Positions 25,936-34,396 are shown, counted from the first letter of the stretch. The stretch: DNA of 64,000 nucleotides from Ga0077560 sp046330435 (GCA_046330435.1 JAXLST010000012.1:124001-188000); one strand, 5' to 3'. The notes: generated by a model not told the origin, from the letters alone. A program made the numbers and translations.

Positions 25936-26427
25936 GTGTCCCTGGTCCTCGGCATCGACCCCGGCCTCGCCAACACCGGCTACGCACTGGTGGAGCGGAC
26001 GGGCGGGAAGCTCCGGTGCCGGGACCACGGGGTGGTGCGCACCTCGCCGCGCACGCCGCACGAGCAGCGGCTGCGGCACATCCACGACCACATCGCCGCC
26101 CTCCTGGCCGCCGGCGTGGACGGCGTGGCGATCGAGTCCTGGTTCATCCACCCGGTGAGCAAGTCCGCCATGGGGATGGCGGAGGCCCGGGGCGCGGCCC
26201 TGGTGGCCGTCGCCTCGGCGGGCGTGACGGTGCAGGAGTACTCCCCCAACACCATCAAGCAGTCGGTCACCGGCTCGGGCACGGCCGACAAGGCCCAGGT
26301 GCGGGCCATGGTCGAACGGCTGCTGGGCGAGCGGCCCGGCACCGACCACGCGGCCGACGCCATGGCCATGGCGATCTGCCACCTCTCGGCGGCGCCCCTC
26401 TCACGGGCGATCGACCGGGCCCGCTAG
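25936..26427 (+). CDS. ruvC: RuvC, Holliday junction resolvase
   Basis: A 163-residue endonuclease that cuts four-way DNA junctions as a dimer with RuvAB. The acidic active site is complete: the first aspartate in LGIDPGLANTGYA, a glutamate in VAIESWFIHP, and two aspartates in TDHAADAMAMAICHL. The start GTG 25936 places LGIDPG at the N-terminus as in known RuvC; no Shine-Dalgarno is obvious. It lies 17 bp after yebC, and a small oppositely oriented gene separates it from ruvA. Confidence 0.95.
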   Translation: MSLVLGIDPGLANTGYALVERTGGKLRCRDHGVVRTSPRTPHEQRLRHIHDHIAALLAAGVDGVAIESWFIHPVSKSAMGMAEARGAALVAVASAGVTVQEYSPNTIKQSVTGSGTADKAQVRAMVERLLGERPGTDHAADAMAMAICHLSAAPLSRAIDRAR

Positions 26428-26439
26428 CCCGGTCCGGGC

Positions 26440-26694
26440 TCAGAGCGCCTCGACGACGCCCTTCGCGGTCTCGAGGTCCGCGCCGGTGAGCTCCCGGTAG
26501 CGGCGGATCGCGTCGAGGCGCTTGCCGGCCCGGGCGAGCTCCAGGACCTCCGGCGGCGCGCCGTCGGCCGCCGTGACCCAGGGGACGCCGGCGGCGTCCG
26601 ACACGCGCCGCAGCTGATCCTCGATCGCCCGCAGGCGCGTGAAGATCTGGTCGACGAACGAGCTGAGCTGGGCGTCGTTGTACACCTGGGCCAT
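26440..26694 (-). CDS. Small protein with ribosomal L7/L12 C-terminal-like domain
   Basis: An 84-residue protein. An N-terminal coiled-coil-like helix (SSFVDQIFTRLRAIEDQLRRV) is followed by a C-terminal segment, AGKRLDAIRRYRELTGADL then ETAKGVVEAL. This closely resembles the L7/L12 C-terminal domain, in which lysine-rich helices meet translation GTPases. It is far too short to be the ribosomal stalk protein itself. ATG 26694 follows GGAGAGGAG. It is antisense-oriented inside the ruv cluster. Its role is unknown; binding to a GTPase or to itself is inference. Confidence 0.75.
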   Translation of the reverse strand: MAQVYNDAQLSSFVDQIFTRLRAIEDQLRRVSDAAGVPWVTAADGAPPEVLELARAGKRLDAIRRYRELTGADLETAKGVVEAL

Positions 26695-26792
26695 CGGGGG
26701 CTCCTCTCCTCGGTGGTGGGGGCGGGCCGAGTATCGCCACGCGCGGGCGGGCGGCGCGCCCGTCATCCGAGGGGGCCGATACCCTCGGACGG

Positions 26793-27389
26793 ATGATCCG
26801 CTCGGTTCGCGGGCTCCTCGCCGCCACCGGCCCCGACGGGGTGCTGGTGGAGGTCGGCGGCGTCGGCCTGCTCGTCCATGTCTCCCTCCACACGCTCATG
26901 GGGCTGCCGCCCGTGGGGTCCCAGGTCCACCTGGAGACGTACCTGGCCGTCCGGGAGGACGCGCTGGACCTGTACGGCTTCTCCGGGGCGTCCGAGCGGC
27001 AGCTGTTCGAGGCGTGCATCGGCGTGAGCGGCGTGGGGCCGCGCATCGCGCTGGCCATCTGCGGCCTGGACGCGCCCGACGCCCTGCGCGCCGCGATCCA
27101 GACGGGCGACAGCCGCACGCTGCAGCGGGCGTCCGGGGTGGGCAAGCGCACCGCCGAGCGCATCGTCCTGGAGCTGCGCGACCGGCTCGGCGACGCGGTT
27201 CCGGCGGGGGCGTCCGGGGGCCGGGTCGCGCCCTCCGCGCCGGTGGGCCCGTCATCGGAGGCCCGTGAGGCGCTGCTGGCCCTGGGCTTCAGCGGCGACG
27301 AGATCAACGGCGCGCTGCAGGACGCCCCGGACGGCGCCGACACCGCCGCCCTGGTGCGCCACGGCCTGTCCCGGCTGCGGAGGGCGTAG
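26793..27389 (+). CDS. ruvA: RuvA, Holliday junction recognition protein
   Basis: A 198-residue protein that tetramerises on Holliday junctions and loads the RuvB motor. The N-terminal OB fold starts MIRSVRGLLAATGPDGVLVE. The helix-hairpin-helix repeats include GVSGVGPRIALAICG and ASGVGKRTAERIVLELRDRL. The C-terminal RuvB-contact domain (ALLALGFSGDEINGAL) is present after a flexible linker. The stop is directly followed by the ruvB GTG, with no spacing. Confidence 0.96.
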   Translation: MIRSVRGLLAATGPDGVLVEVGGVGLLVHVSLHTLMGLPPVGSQVHLETYLAVREDALDLYGFSGASERQLFEACIGVSGVGPRIALAICGLDAPDALRAAIQTGDSRTLQRASGVGKRTAERIVLELRDRLGDAVPAGASGGRVAPSAPVGPSSEAREALLALGFSGDEINGALQDAPDGADTAALVRHGLSRLRRA

Positions 27390-28409
27390 GTGTCCGACCG
27401 CATCACCGACCCGCAGGACCGGCCGGGCGAGGACGAGCAGGACCGCGCGCTGCGGCCCCGCAGCCTGGGCGCGTTCGTGGGCCAGGAGGCGGCGCGGCAG
27501 AAGCTCGGGATCTTCCTGGAGGCCGCACGCCAGCGGGAGGAGGCCCTCGACCACGTGCTGCTGGCGGGCCCGCCCGGCCTGGGCAAGACCTCCCTGGCGC
27601 GCATCGTCGCGACCGAGCTGGGCGTGGGATTCCACCCCACCAGCGGCCCGGTGATCGAGCGCAAGGGCGACCTCGCGGCCATCCTCACGGCGCTGGAGCC
27701 GCGGGACGTGTTGTTCATCGACGAGATCCACCGGCTTGGCCGGGCCGTCGAGGAGGTCCTCTACCCGGCGATGGAGGACTTCGAGATCGACGTGGTGCTG
27801 GGCCAGGGGCCGTCGGCGCGCACGCTCCGGCTCGACCTGCCGCCGTTCACGCTCATCGGCGCGACCACCCGCACGGGCCTGCTGTCGGCACCGCTGCTGG
27901 GCCGGTTCGGGGTCGTCGAGCGCCTCAACTACTACGGCCGGGCGGAGCTGGCGAGCATCGTGATCCGCAGCGCCGGCCTGCTGGGCCTCGAGGTCGACGA
28001 ACAGGGCGCCGACCAGATCGCCGCCCGCGCCCGCGGCACACCGCGCATCGCGAACCGCCTGGTGCGGCGCGTCCGGGACGTCGCGCAGGTGCGCGGCGTC
28101 ACCGTGGTGGACGCCGGGCTGGCGCGGGACGCCCTGGACCTGCTCGAGGTGGACGCACTGGGGCTCGAGGAGCTCGACCGGCGCCTGCTGCGGTGCCTCG
28201 CGCAGACGTTCGAGGGGCGTCCGGTCGGCCTCGGCACGCTGGCCGACAGCGTGGGGGAGGCCCCGGACACCGTCGAGGACGTCTACGAGCCGTACCTGCT
28301 GCAGGAGGGCCTCATCGCCCGCACCCCCCGCGGCCGCGTCGCGACGCCCCGCGCCTACCGGCACCTGGGGCTCGAGCCGCCCGCCGACGGGGATCCGGCC
28401 CTGTTCTGA
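27390..28409 (+). CDS. ruvB: RuvB, Holliday junction branch migration ATPase
   Basis: A 339-residue AAA+ motor that drives branch migration with RuvA. The start leads into the RuvB N-terminal signature LRPRSLGAFVGQE. Walker A is GPPGLGKTS, Walker B is LFIDEIHRL, sensor 1 is in IGATTRTGLLSAPLLGRFG, and the C-terminal winged helix ends in RTPRGRVATPRAYRHLG. The GTG start follows the ruvA stop directly, so translation is coupled. Confidence 0.97.
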   Translation: MSDRITDPQDRPGEDEQDRALRPRSLGAFVGQEAARQKLGIFLEAARQREEALDHVLLAGPPGLGKTSLARIVATELGVGFHPTSGPVIERKGDLAAILTALEPRDVLFIDEIHRLGRAVEEVLYPAMEDFEIDVVLGQGPSARTLRLDLPPFTLIGATTRTGLLSAPLLGRFGVVERLNYYGRAELASIVIRSAGLLGLEVDEQGADQIAARARGTPRIANRLVRRVRDVAQVRGVTVVDAGLARDALDLLEVDALGLEELDRRLLRCLAQTFEGRPVGLGTLADSVGEAPDTVEDVYEPYLLQEGLIARTPRGRVATPRAYRHLGLEPPADGDPALF

Positions 28410-28432
28410 TCGCCGGGCGGCGCGGTGCGGAA

Positions 28433-28483
28433 GGGTGAACACCCCGCGCCGCTATTTACCCTTACGGTGGAATGGTCTACCAT
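28433..28483. promoter_or_regulatory. Palindromes over the fic promoter/start
   Basis: GGGTGAACACCC (28433-28444, 5-bp arms) and ATGGTCTACCAT (28472-28483, 5-bp arms, containing the fic start codon) flank a locally AT-rich patch with CTATTT as a possible -10. The Fic protein has a C-terminal winged helix and could bind here itself; this is inference. Confidence 0.4.
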
Positions 28484-29737
28484 CGGCCGGGTGTGGTGAC
28501 CCTTCCCGCCCGACGGAGGCGACCGATCGAACGCCCGGCCCCCACGGAGGTGACGCTGCGCTGGCCCGGTGACCCGGGCGCGCCGGGCGGCCGCGCGAAC
28601 CGCGTGGGCTTCGCCTACCGCGCCCACGTGCCGGGGCGCATCGCGGACTGGGACCCGGCGCTGCCGGCGTCGCTGGTCACCGACCTGCTGCGCGCGGAGG
28701 AGGCCGTGCGGGAGCTGGACCGCCACGGGCCGCTGCTCGGCACCCTGGCGTGGCCGCTGCTGCGCGCCGAGGCGATCGCCAGCTCCCGCATCGAGGGGCT
28801 GGGGGTGAGCCACCACCGGCTGGCCCTCGCGGAGCACGCCGGCGCCGACGACCGCCTCGCCCACGAGGTCGCCGGGAACCTCGCGGCCCTGCGCAGGGCC
28901 CTCGACGCCGCGCGGGAGGAGCTCACCCCGCCGGTGCTCGACGAGATCCACCGGGTGCTGCTGGAGCCCTCCCGGGACGGCCCGCGCGCCGGACGGGTGC
29001 GGACGGTGCAGAACTGGATCGGCGGGCGGCACGACAACCCCCGCGGCGCGGCGTTCACCCCGCCGCCCCCGGATGAGGTGCCGGCGCTGGTGGACGACCT
29101 GCTGGCGTTCTGCCGGCGCGACGACGTGCCGGTGGTCGCGCAGGCGGCGGTGGCCCACGTGCAGTTCGAGTCGGTCCACCCGTACTTCGACGGCAACGGG
29201 CGCGTCGGGCGCGCGCTGGTCCAGGTGGTCTTCCGCCGCCGCGGGCTGTGCCGTGAGGTGCTCCCGCCGGTGAGCCTGGTGCTCGCGCGGGCGTCCGACG
29301 CCTACGTGGCGGGCCTCACGGCCTACCGGGAGGGCGACGCCCGGGCGTGGCTGGCGTTCTTCGCGGAGGCGGTGTTCGACGCCGCGCGGGCGGGGGAGGC
29401 CCTGGCCGACGACGTCCGCGCGCTGCAGGCGGAGTGGTCGGCGCGAGCCGGCGACCCCCGGCGGGACTCCGCCGCCGCGGCGCTCATCGCCGCCCTTCCG
29501 GCGGTCCCCGTCGTGGACCTGCGCGCCGCCCGCGGCATCACCGGGGCGTCGGCGAAGGCCACCCTGCAGGGCATCGACCGGCTCGCCGGGGCGGGCGTGC
29601 TGCGCGAGCGCACGGGCCGCCGGCGCGACCGCGTGTGGGAGAGCGTCGGGCTGTTCGCCCTGCTCGACGGCCTGGAGGAGCGCATCGGCGCCCCTCCGCG
29701 TCGCCGCCGGGCCCGCACGGATGCGCCGCGCCCGTGA
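28472..29737 (+). CDS. Fic family protein (class II, with N-terminal inhibitory motif)
   Basis: A 421-residue Fic enzyme that should transfer AMP (or a related group) from a nucleotide to a protein hydroxyl. The catalytic loop HPYFDGNGRVGR (about residues 236-247) has the general-base histidine and the phosphate-binding residues. The inhibitory motif SSRIEG (about 103-108) supplies the glutamate that blocks ATP binding in class II Fic proteins, so activity is self-restrained. A C-terminal winged-helix region (ITGASAKATLQGIDRLAGAG) suggests DNA binding. No separate antitoxin gene lies beside it. The stop overlaps the next gene. Confidence 0.92.
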   Translation: MVYHRPGVVTLPARRRRPIERPAPTEVTLRWPGDPGAPGGRANRVGFAYRAHVPGRIADWDPALPASLVTDLLRAEEAVRELDRHGPLLGTLAWPLLRAEAIASSRIEGLGVSHHRLALAEHAGADDRLAHEVAGNLAALRRALDAAREELTPPVLDEIHRVLLEPSRDGPRAGRVRTVQNWIGGRHDNPRGAAFTPPPPDEVPALVDDLLAFCRRDDVPVVAQAAVAHVQFESVHPYFDGNGRVGRALVQVVFRRRGLCREVLPPVSLVLARASDAYVAGLTAYREGDARAWLAFFAEAVFDAARAGEALADDVRALQAEWSARAGDPRRDSAAAALIAALPAVPVVDLRAARGITGASAKATLQGIDRLAGAGVLRERTGRRRDRVWESVGLFALLDGLEERIGAPPRRRRARTDAPRP

Positions 29738-30126
29738 TCGGAGGCATCGACCACGTCGTCCTCACGACCGCGCGCCGCGAGGCCTGCATCGACTTCTACG
29801 TGCGGGTCCTGGGCATGCGGCTCGAGTCCTTCACCGGCGGCACGCCGCCCGTCGAGCGCGTGGCGTTGGCGTTCGGCGCCCAGAAGATCAACCTGCACGT
29901 CCACGGCGCGGAGTTCGCACCCCACGCCCATGCGCCGGTGCCCGGGTCGCTGGACCTGTGCCTCATCGCCGACGTGCCGCTGGAGGAGGTCATCGCCCGC
30001 CTGCAGGAGGCGCGGTGGCCCATCGTCGACGGCCCGGTGATGCGCACCGGGGCGACGGGGCCCATCCGCTCGGTCTACGTCCGCGACCCCGATCTGAACC
30101 TCGTCGAGATCGCGGAGCCCGCCTGA
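29734..30126 (+). CDS. VOC family (glyoxalase/dioxygenase-like) protein
   Basis: A 130-residue single vicinal-oxygen-chelate domain with two beta-alpha-beta3 halves. The first starts GIDHVVLTTARREACIDFYV; the second ends SVYVRDPDLNLVEIAEP. Candidate metal ligands are the histidine of IDHVV and the glutamate of LVEIA. Such proteins act as glyoxalases, resistance proteins or dioxygenases; the substrate cannot be told. The GTG start overlaps the fic stop by 4 bp. The 30136 palindromic repeat follows the gene. Confidence 0.88.
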   Translation: MIGGIDHVVLTTARREACIDFYVRVLGMRLESFTGGTPPVERVALAFGAQKINLHVHGAEFAPHAHAPVPGSLDLCLIADVPLEEVIARLQEARWPIVDGPVMRTGATGPIRSVYVRDPDLNLVEIAEPA

Positions 30127-30135
30127 GGCGGGGAT

Positions 30136-30167
30136 GTGCAATTGCACACCGCGGCGTGCAATTGCAC
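30136..30167. repeat. Paired-palindrome repeat, copy 1 (most perfect)
   Basis: Two identical 12-bp palindromes GTGCAATTGCAC are separated by 8 bp (ACCGCGGC). Flanking GAT and ATC extend this to a perfect 15-bp inverted repeat. It lies between the convergent glyoxalase and FKBP genes. Four more copies, with the same 8-bp spacing, occur at 50212-50773. Confidence 0.85.
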
Positions 30168-30210
30168 ATCGGGATCCCTCATGGGGCCGGCGTTCCGGCC
30201 CGCGGAGCTC

Positions 30211-30588
30211 CTACCCGAGGCCGACCAGGTCGACCACGAACACCAGGGTCTCGTTGGGGGCGATGACCCCTCCGGCGCCGCGGGCGCCGTAGCCCAGGTC
30301 GGGCGGGATGGTGAGCTTGCGGCGGCCGCCGACCTTCATCCCGGCCACGCCCTGGTCCCAGCCGCGGATGACCTGGCCGGCCCCCAGCTGGAAGTCGAAC
30401 GTGTCGCCGCGATTCCAGCTTGCGTCGAACTCCCGGCCCGTGGACCAGGACACGCCGACGTAGTGCATGACGGGGCGGGTGCCGGGGGTGGCCTCCGCGC
30501 CGTCGCCCACCTCGATGTCCTCGATGACGAGCTCGGTGGGGGGAGCGCCGTCCGGGATGCTGATGCTTGGCTTGGTGCGATTGGTCAT
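30211..30588 (-). CDS. FKBP-type peptidyl-prolyl cis-trans isomerase
   Basis: A 125-residue single FKBP domain that speeds proline isomerisation in folding proteins. Family landmarks are present: VMHYVGVSWSTGREFDASW, GQVIRGWDQGVAGMKVGGRR, LTIPPDLGYGARGAGGVIAP and the closing LVFVVDLVGL. There is no signal peptide, so it is cytoplasmic. It stands alone, convergent with the glyoxalase gene and divergent from the unrecognised gene at 30726. Confidence 0.95.
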   Translation of the reverse strand: MTNRTKPSISIPDGAPPTELVIEDIEVGDGAEATPGTRPVMHYVGVSWSTGREFDASWNRGDTFDFQLGAGQVIRGWDQGVAGMKVGGRRKLTIPPDLGYGARGAGGVIAPNETLVFVVDLVGLG

Positions 30589-30725
30589 GCGCGGGACCCT
30601 ACCCCTCCGGCCCGGACTGACCCGCCGGGAGCCGTCGCATCCGCTGCGCGGTCCCGCAGAATCGCCGGTCCACGGCCGCCCCGGGCCTGAAGCCCGGCGG
30701 CCGCCGTGCCGATGCGGACGGCACC

Positions 30726-31412
30726 ATGCCCGCCTTCTTCCTCATCGCCCCGCCGCCCGCGTACATCGAGACCGTGCACGGCCTGGCGGCGATGACCGCG
30801 GACTACGAGCAGTGGTGCGTCCCCGCCGCCGAGGTGCCGGAGGCGTTCCGGCCGGCCGGCCGGGATCCCATCTGCCAGCTCGCCCCGAAGGCCTCCACCG
30901 CGCCGTACGCGGCATGCCTGAAGCAGCTGTTCCCGCGGCCCGAGGTGGTCGCGAAGCCCGGTGAGGACGTGGTGTTCCACGTCCCCGAGGCGGCCGGCAC
31001 GGCCAACGTCACCGTCGCGCAGCGCACCGCCCTATCGATCCTCGGGCCCGTCGCCTCCTGGCGCGCGTCCGGGCGGGTCCCGGCGGACATCGGCATCGCG
31101 ACGGCCGGGGCCCGGGGCGACGCGACCTACGGCGCCCGCGTGGTGGTGACCGGCGACGTCCGCATCCCGTCGGCGCGGGTGAACGTGCGGCCCGCCCGCC
31201 GCCTCGTCGAGGTGCGCCTGGACCGCCCGGCAAGCGTCTCGGCGTGCTTCGACACCTCCGACCGGTCCCAGGTGGGGCCGGTGCGCTACGGCCTGCGCAC
31301 CCGGGGCGTCACTCGCTTCGCGATGCCGAGCATCCTGCCGCGGCAGATCACGATCCGGCTGGAGTCGCCCACCGGCGTCCCGAAGCGGATCACCCTGCGC
31401 GTCCGCACCTGA
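30726..31412 (+). CDS. Unrecognised protein, first of a tandem paralogous pair
   Basis: A 228-residue protein of no family I know. Its first 110 residues align by eye with the next gene: both share P.AYIET.HG...M.AD...WCVP, then a cysteine, then PY.ACL, then PEV.A..GE...FHVP....GT. Three cysteines (near residues 37, 58 and 67) are in equivalent positions in both. The rest reads as beta strands (YGARVVVTGDVRIPSARVNV), ending RITLRVRT. No signal peptide is clear; the N-terminus MPAFFLIAPPPAYIE is only mildly hydrophobic. ATG 30726 is the first start in frame. Confidence 0.7.
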   Translation: MPAFFLIAPPPAYIETVHGLAAMTADYEQWCVPAAEVPEAFRPAGRDPICQLAPKASTAPYAACLKQLFPRPEVVAKPGEDVVFHVPEAAGTANVTVAQRTALSILGPVASWRASGRVPADIGIATAGARGDATYGARVVVTGDVRIPSARVNVRPARRLVEVRLDRPASVSACFDTSDRSQVGPVRYGLRTRGVTRFAMPSILPRQITIRLESPTGVPKRITLRVRT

Positions 31413-31464
31413 CCGGCCTTTCGGGGGGTTCCGCAATAGACGCGGGGCGGGGCAGGATTCCGGC

Positions 31465-32175
31465 ATGCCGATCCTCGCCACCCCGCCGCCGAGTCCCGCG
31501 TTGTTCGAGCCGCCCGCCGCGTACATCGAGACGCCCCATGGCGTGCGGAGGATGTCCGCCGACTTCAGCGCTTGGTGCGTTCCCGTCGAGGATCTCCCGC
31601 CGGAGGCCGCCGCGCCACCGGGCAGCGATGTCCTCTGCGGCGGCGTCCAGGCCGCCCTGACCCCCTACGGCGCATGTCTGCGCCGCATGAACCTTCTCCC
31701 GGAGGTTTGGGCCCGCGCCGGCGAGGAGATCCGCTTCCACGTCCCGGACGGGATCGGCACGCCCGCGGTCGCGATCACCCGGTCCGACGTGATCGAGCAC
31801 CACCTCGATCCCATCACGACGTGGGCCGCACCCCGGACGCCGCCCGGCGAACCGCCCGCGCTGGTGAAGATCTCCGCGTCCAGCCGCCTGGGGTCGGTGG
31901 TCTACTCCGCTCGCGTGGTCATCGGCGATGACCCGTCACCGCCCGAGGTGCGTCTCAACCTGCGGCGAGCCCGGGGCATCCTGGAGATCAGGGCTCCCGC
32001 CGGCGCCACCGTGGTGGCGTGCATCGCCGGCGGCACCCGCGACCGGCCCCTGCGGTTGCGTGACGTGCGCAGGGTCCTGAGGGTCGCGATCGGCGGGCCG
32101 CCGCGCATCTGGGCGACGGTCGCCGTCCGCGGAGTGAGCGGCGTGCGCACGATCGCCCGGATCGGGCCGCGCTGA
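31465..32175 (+). CDS. Unrecognised protein, second of a tandem paralogous pair
   Basis: A 236-residue protein paralogous to the preceding gene, with the same order of conserved features: PPAAYIETPHGVRRMSADFS, WCVPVEDLP, a cysteine in DVLCGG, PYGACLRRM, LPEVWARAGEEIRFHVP. It also shares a beta-rich second half (VYSARVVIG, VRLNLRRARGILEI). The pair probably arose by duplication and has diverged strongly, so both copies may be under selection. No function can be assigned. The stop lies 1 bp from the end of the convergent oxidoreductase gene. Confidence 0.7.
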   Translation: MPILATPPPSPALFEPPAAYIETPHGVRRMSADFSAWCVPVEDLPPEAAAPPGSDVLCGGVQAALTPYGACLRRMNLLPEVWARAGEEIRFHVPDGIGTPAVAITRSDVIEHHLDPITTWAAPRTPPGEPPALVKISASSRLGSVVYSARVVIGDDPSPPEVRLNLRRARGILEIRAPAGATVVACIAGGTRDRPLRLRDVRRVLRVAIGGPPRIWATVAVRGVSGVRTIARIGPR

Positions 32176-32176
32176 C

Positions 32177-34396
32177 CTACGCCGGGATGATCTCCACCAG
32201 GGCGTTGTAGTCGGGGACGCCGCTCTCGGGATCCCGCACGCCGGCCCGCAGCAGCGGGTTGCACTCCGGGAAGAACATCTGGACGTTGCCCGGCCGGATG
32301 CGCGCGATGTGGGCGGAGGCCCGCACCTCGCCGGCGGTGGAGCGCACCACCAGCGGGTCCCCCTCGGACACGCCCAGGGCGGACGCGTCCTCGAACGCCA
32401 TGAAGAGGGCGTCGCGGTGGGTGCCGGTGAGCGGATCGCGCTCCTTGAAGATCATGCTGTTGAACTGCTTCCCGCGGCGGGTCGACAGGATGTAGCGCCC
32501 CTCGGGCGGGGTGGGGTCCCGCGGGGTGATGGGCGTGAAGTGCGCCAGGCCGTCGGGGGTCGGGAACTCCCAGCCGTCGCACAGGCGCGGACCGCCCCAC
32601 TGGACCTGGTCGCCGGTCTTCCGGAGGTGCTGGATGCCGTCGTACAGCGGCACCACCCGGGCGATCTCGTCGCGGATCGCCTGGCCGTCGGGGAAGTCCA
32701 CCAGGTGGGCGGTCTCGGGACGCACGCGCTTGGCGACGTCGGTGAAGATGCGCCACTCCGAGCGCACCTCGCCCACGTTCGGGCGGGGGATCTGCGGGCT
32801 GTACGCGATGCGGCGCTCGGTGGTGGTCTCGGTGCCGCCGCCCTCCTGCTCGTACCGGGTCGCGGCGGGCAGCAGCACCACCACCTCGCCGGGATCCACC
32901 AGCATCTGCGTGGTCACCACGATGTCCTGGTGCACCCGCACCTTCGCCCGGGCCAGGCGCCGCGCCACCAGCGCGGGGTCCGGCAGGACGTCCAGGAAGT
33001 TGCCGCCGCTGGACCACAGCACGTCCAGCTCGCCGCGGTCCACGGCCTCCAGCATCTCGTCGGCCGACAGGCCGCGCGCGTGCGGCACCGGGAACCCGTA
33101 CTGCTCGCTCAGCGCCGCCGCGCTCTCCTCGGTCACCGGGACCCCGCCCGGGAACGCCGTGGCGTAGGCGCCCATCTCCGCGCCGCCCTGCACGCCGGAG
33201 TGCCCCCGGATGGGCATGAGGCCCGCGTTGGGCCGCCCGACGTTGCCCCGCACCAGCGCCAGGTCGATGAGCGCCCGCACGTTGTCCACGCCGAACGGGT
33301 GCTGGGTGAGGCCCATCGACCACACGAACACCGCGGAGTCGCTGGCGGCGTACTCGGCGGCGAACCCCCGGATCGCCTCCGGCGTGCTGCCCGCCATGCG
33401 CGCGAGGTCGTCGATGGACATGGCCCGCAGGGGCGCCATGAGCTCCTCGTAACCGGCGGTGTGGGCGTCCACGAACGCCCGGTCCACCGCGCCGAGCTCC
33501 TCCAGCGCCAGCAGCGTGCCGGCGATGAAGGCCGTGTCGCCGCCGGTGTGCACCCGCACGAAGCTGTCGGCGATCCTCGTGCCCAGCAGCGCGCTCTCGG
33601 TGTTGCTGGGTACCCAGTACCGCTCCAGGCCCGGCTCGTCGAACGGGTTCACGACCACCACCCGCGTGCCCTTCTTCCGCGCCATGTACAGGTACTTCAT
33701 GGTCACGGGCTGCGCGTTCGCGACGTCGGACCCCCACAGCACGATGAGGTCGGTCCCGATGAGGTCCGAGTAGCTGATGGTGGTCGCCGCGGCGCCGACG
33801 GTCTGCTTGAGGGCGATGGTGGACGGCGCGTGGCAGATGCGGGCGGCGTTGTCGACGTTGTTGCCGCCCATGTACCGCACCGCCTTCTGGGCGGTGTAGT
33901 AGACCTCGTTCGTGATGCCGCGGGCGGTGAGGTAGAGGGCCATCCGGTCCGGCCCGGCCTCCCGGATCGCACCGGCCACCAGGTCCAGCGCCGCGTCCCA
34001 TGAGATGCGGGTGAAGCCCGGCTCGCCGGCACGGCGCACCATGGGGTGCGCGAGGCGGCCCAGGTCCCGGAGCCCCTTGCCGCTCATGCGGCGCAGCGCC
34101 GCCACGTCGCCCAGCAGGTCGTGGTCCATGGCGCCCATGGTGTTGACCCGCAGCAGGCTCAGGCGCGTGAGGCACATGTGGACGCCGTCGATCGTCCAGT
34201 CGTGCAGCCCGGCGACCCCCAGGGCGCAGCCGTCGCACACCCCGCGGTTGAGCACCCGCCATGCGTGGGGGAGGTTGTCGCGGTTCTCCCACACCGCCTT
34301 CGCCATCTCCAGGTAGTGGTTGGGCTTGGTCTTGCCGATGCCGTTCGGCGACCAGCCCGCCCACAGGTCGCGGCGGCGGGGTGCGCGACGTGCCAT
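32177..34396 (-). CDS. FdhF/YdeP-type molybdopterin oxidoreductase (formate dehydrogenase alpha-like)
   Basis: A 739-residue member of the DMSO-reductase superfamily, of the YdeP branch. CDGCALG (cysteines 54 and 57) and cysteine 75 lie in the N-terminal region. The Mo-facing residue is probably cysteine 188 in RICHAPSTIALKQTVGAA. Cofactor-binding blocks include LIGTDLIVLWGSDVANAQPVT, RGHSGVQGGAEMG and the C-terminal molydopterin-binding domain FKERDPLTGTHRDALFM. There is no Tat signal, so it is cytoplasmic. Substrate is uncertain; YdeP itself is linked to acid resistance. No electron-transfer subunit is adjacent, but fdhD lies directly upstream. Confidence 0.9.
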   Translation of the reverse strand: MARRAPRRRDLWAGWSPNGIGKTKPNHYLEMAKAVWENRDNLPHAWRVLNRGVCDGCALGVAGLHDWTIDGVHMCLTRLSLLRVNTMGAMDHDLLGDVAALRRMSGKGLRDLGRLAHPMVRRAGEPGFTRISWDAALDLVAGAIREAGPDRMALYLTARGITNEVYYTAQKAVRYMGGNNVDNAARICHAPSTIALKQTVGAAATTISYSDLIGTDLIVLWGSDVANAQPVTMKYLYMARKKGTRVVVVNPFDEPGLERYWVPSNTESALLGTRIADSFVRVHTGGDTAFIAGTLLALEELGAVDRAFVDAHTAGYEELMAPLRAMSIDDLARMAGSTPEAIRGFAAEYAASDSAVFVWSMGLTQHPFGVDNVRALIDLALVRGNVGRPNAGLMPIRGHSGVQGGAEMGAYATAFPGGVPVTEESAAALSEQYGFPVPHARGLSADEMLEAVDRGELDVLWSSGGNFLDVLPDPALVARRLARAKVRVHQDIVVTTQMLVDPGEVVVLLPAATRYEQEGGGTETTTERRIAYSPQIPRPNVGEVRSEWRIFTDVAKRVRPETAHLVDFPDGQAIRDEIARVVPLYDGIQHLRKTGDQVQWGGPRLCDGWEFPTPDGLAHFTPITPRDPTPPEGRYILSTRRGKQFNSMIFKERDPLTGTHRDALFMAFEDASALGVSEGDPLVVRSTAGEVRASAHIARIRPGNVQMFFPECNPLLRAGVRDPESGVPDYNALVEIIPA

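Noticed and set aside
32177..34396. Selenocysteine in the formate-dehydrogenase-like protein
   Set aside because: The frame has no internal TGA; the Mo-facing position is read as a cysteine codon in ICHAPS.
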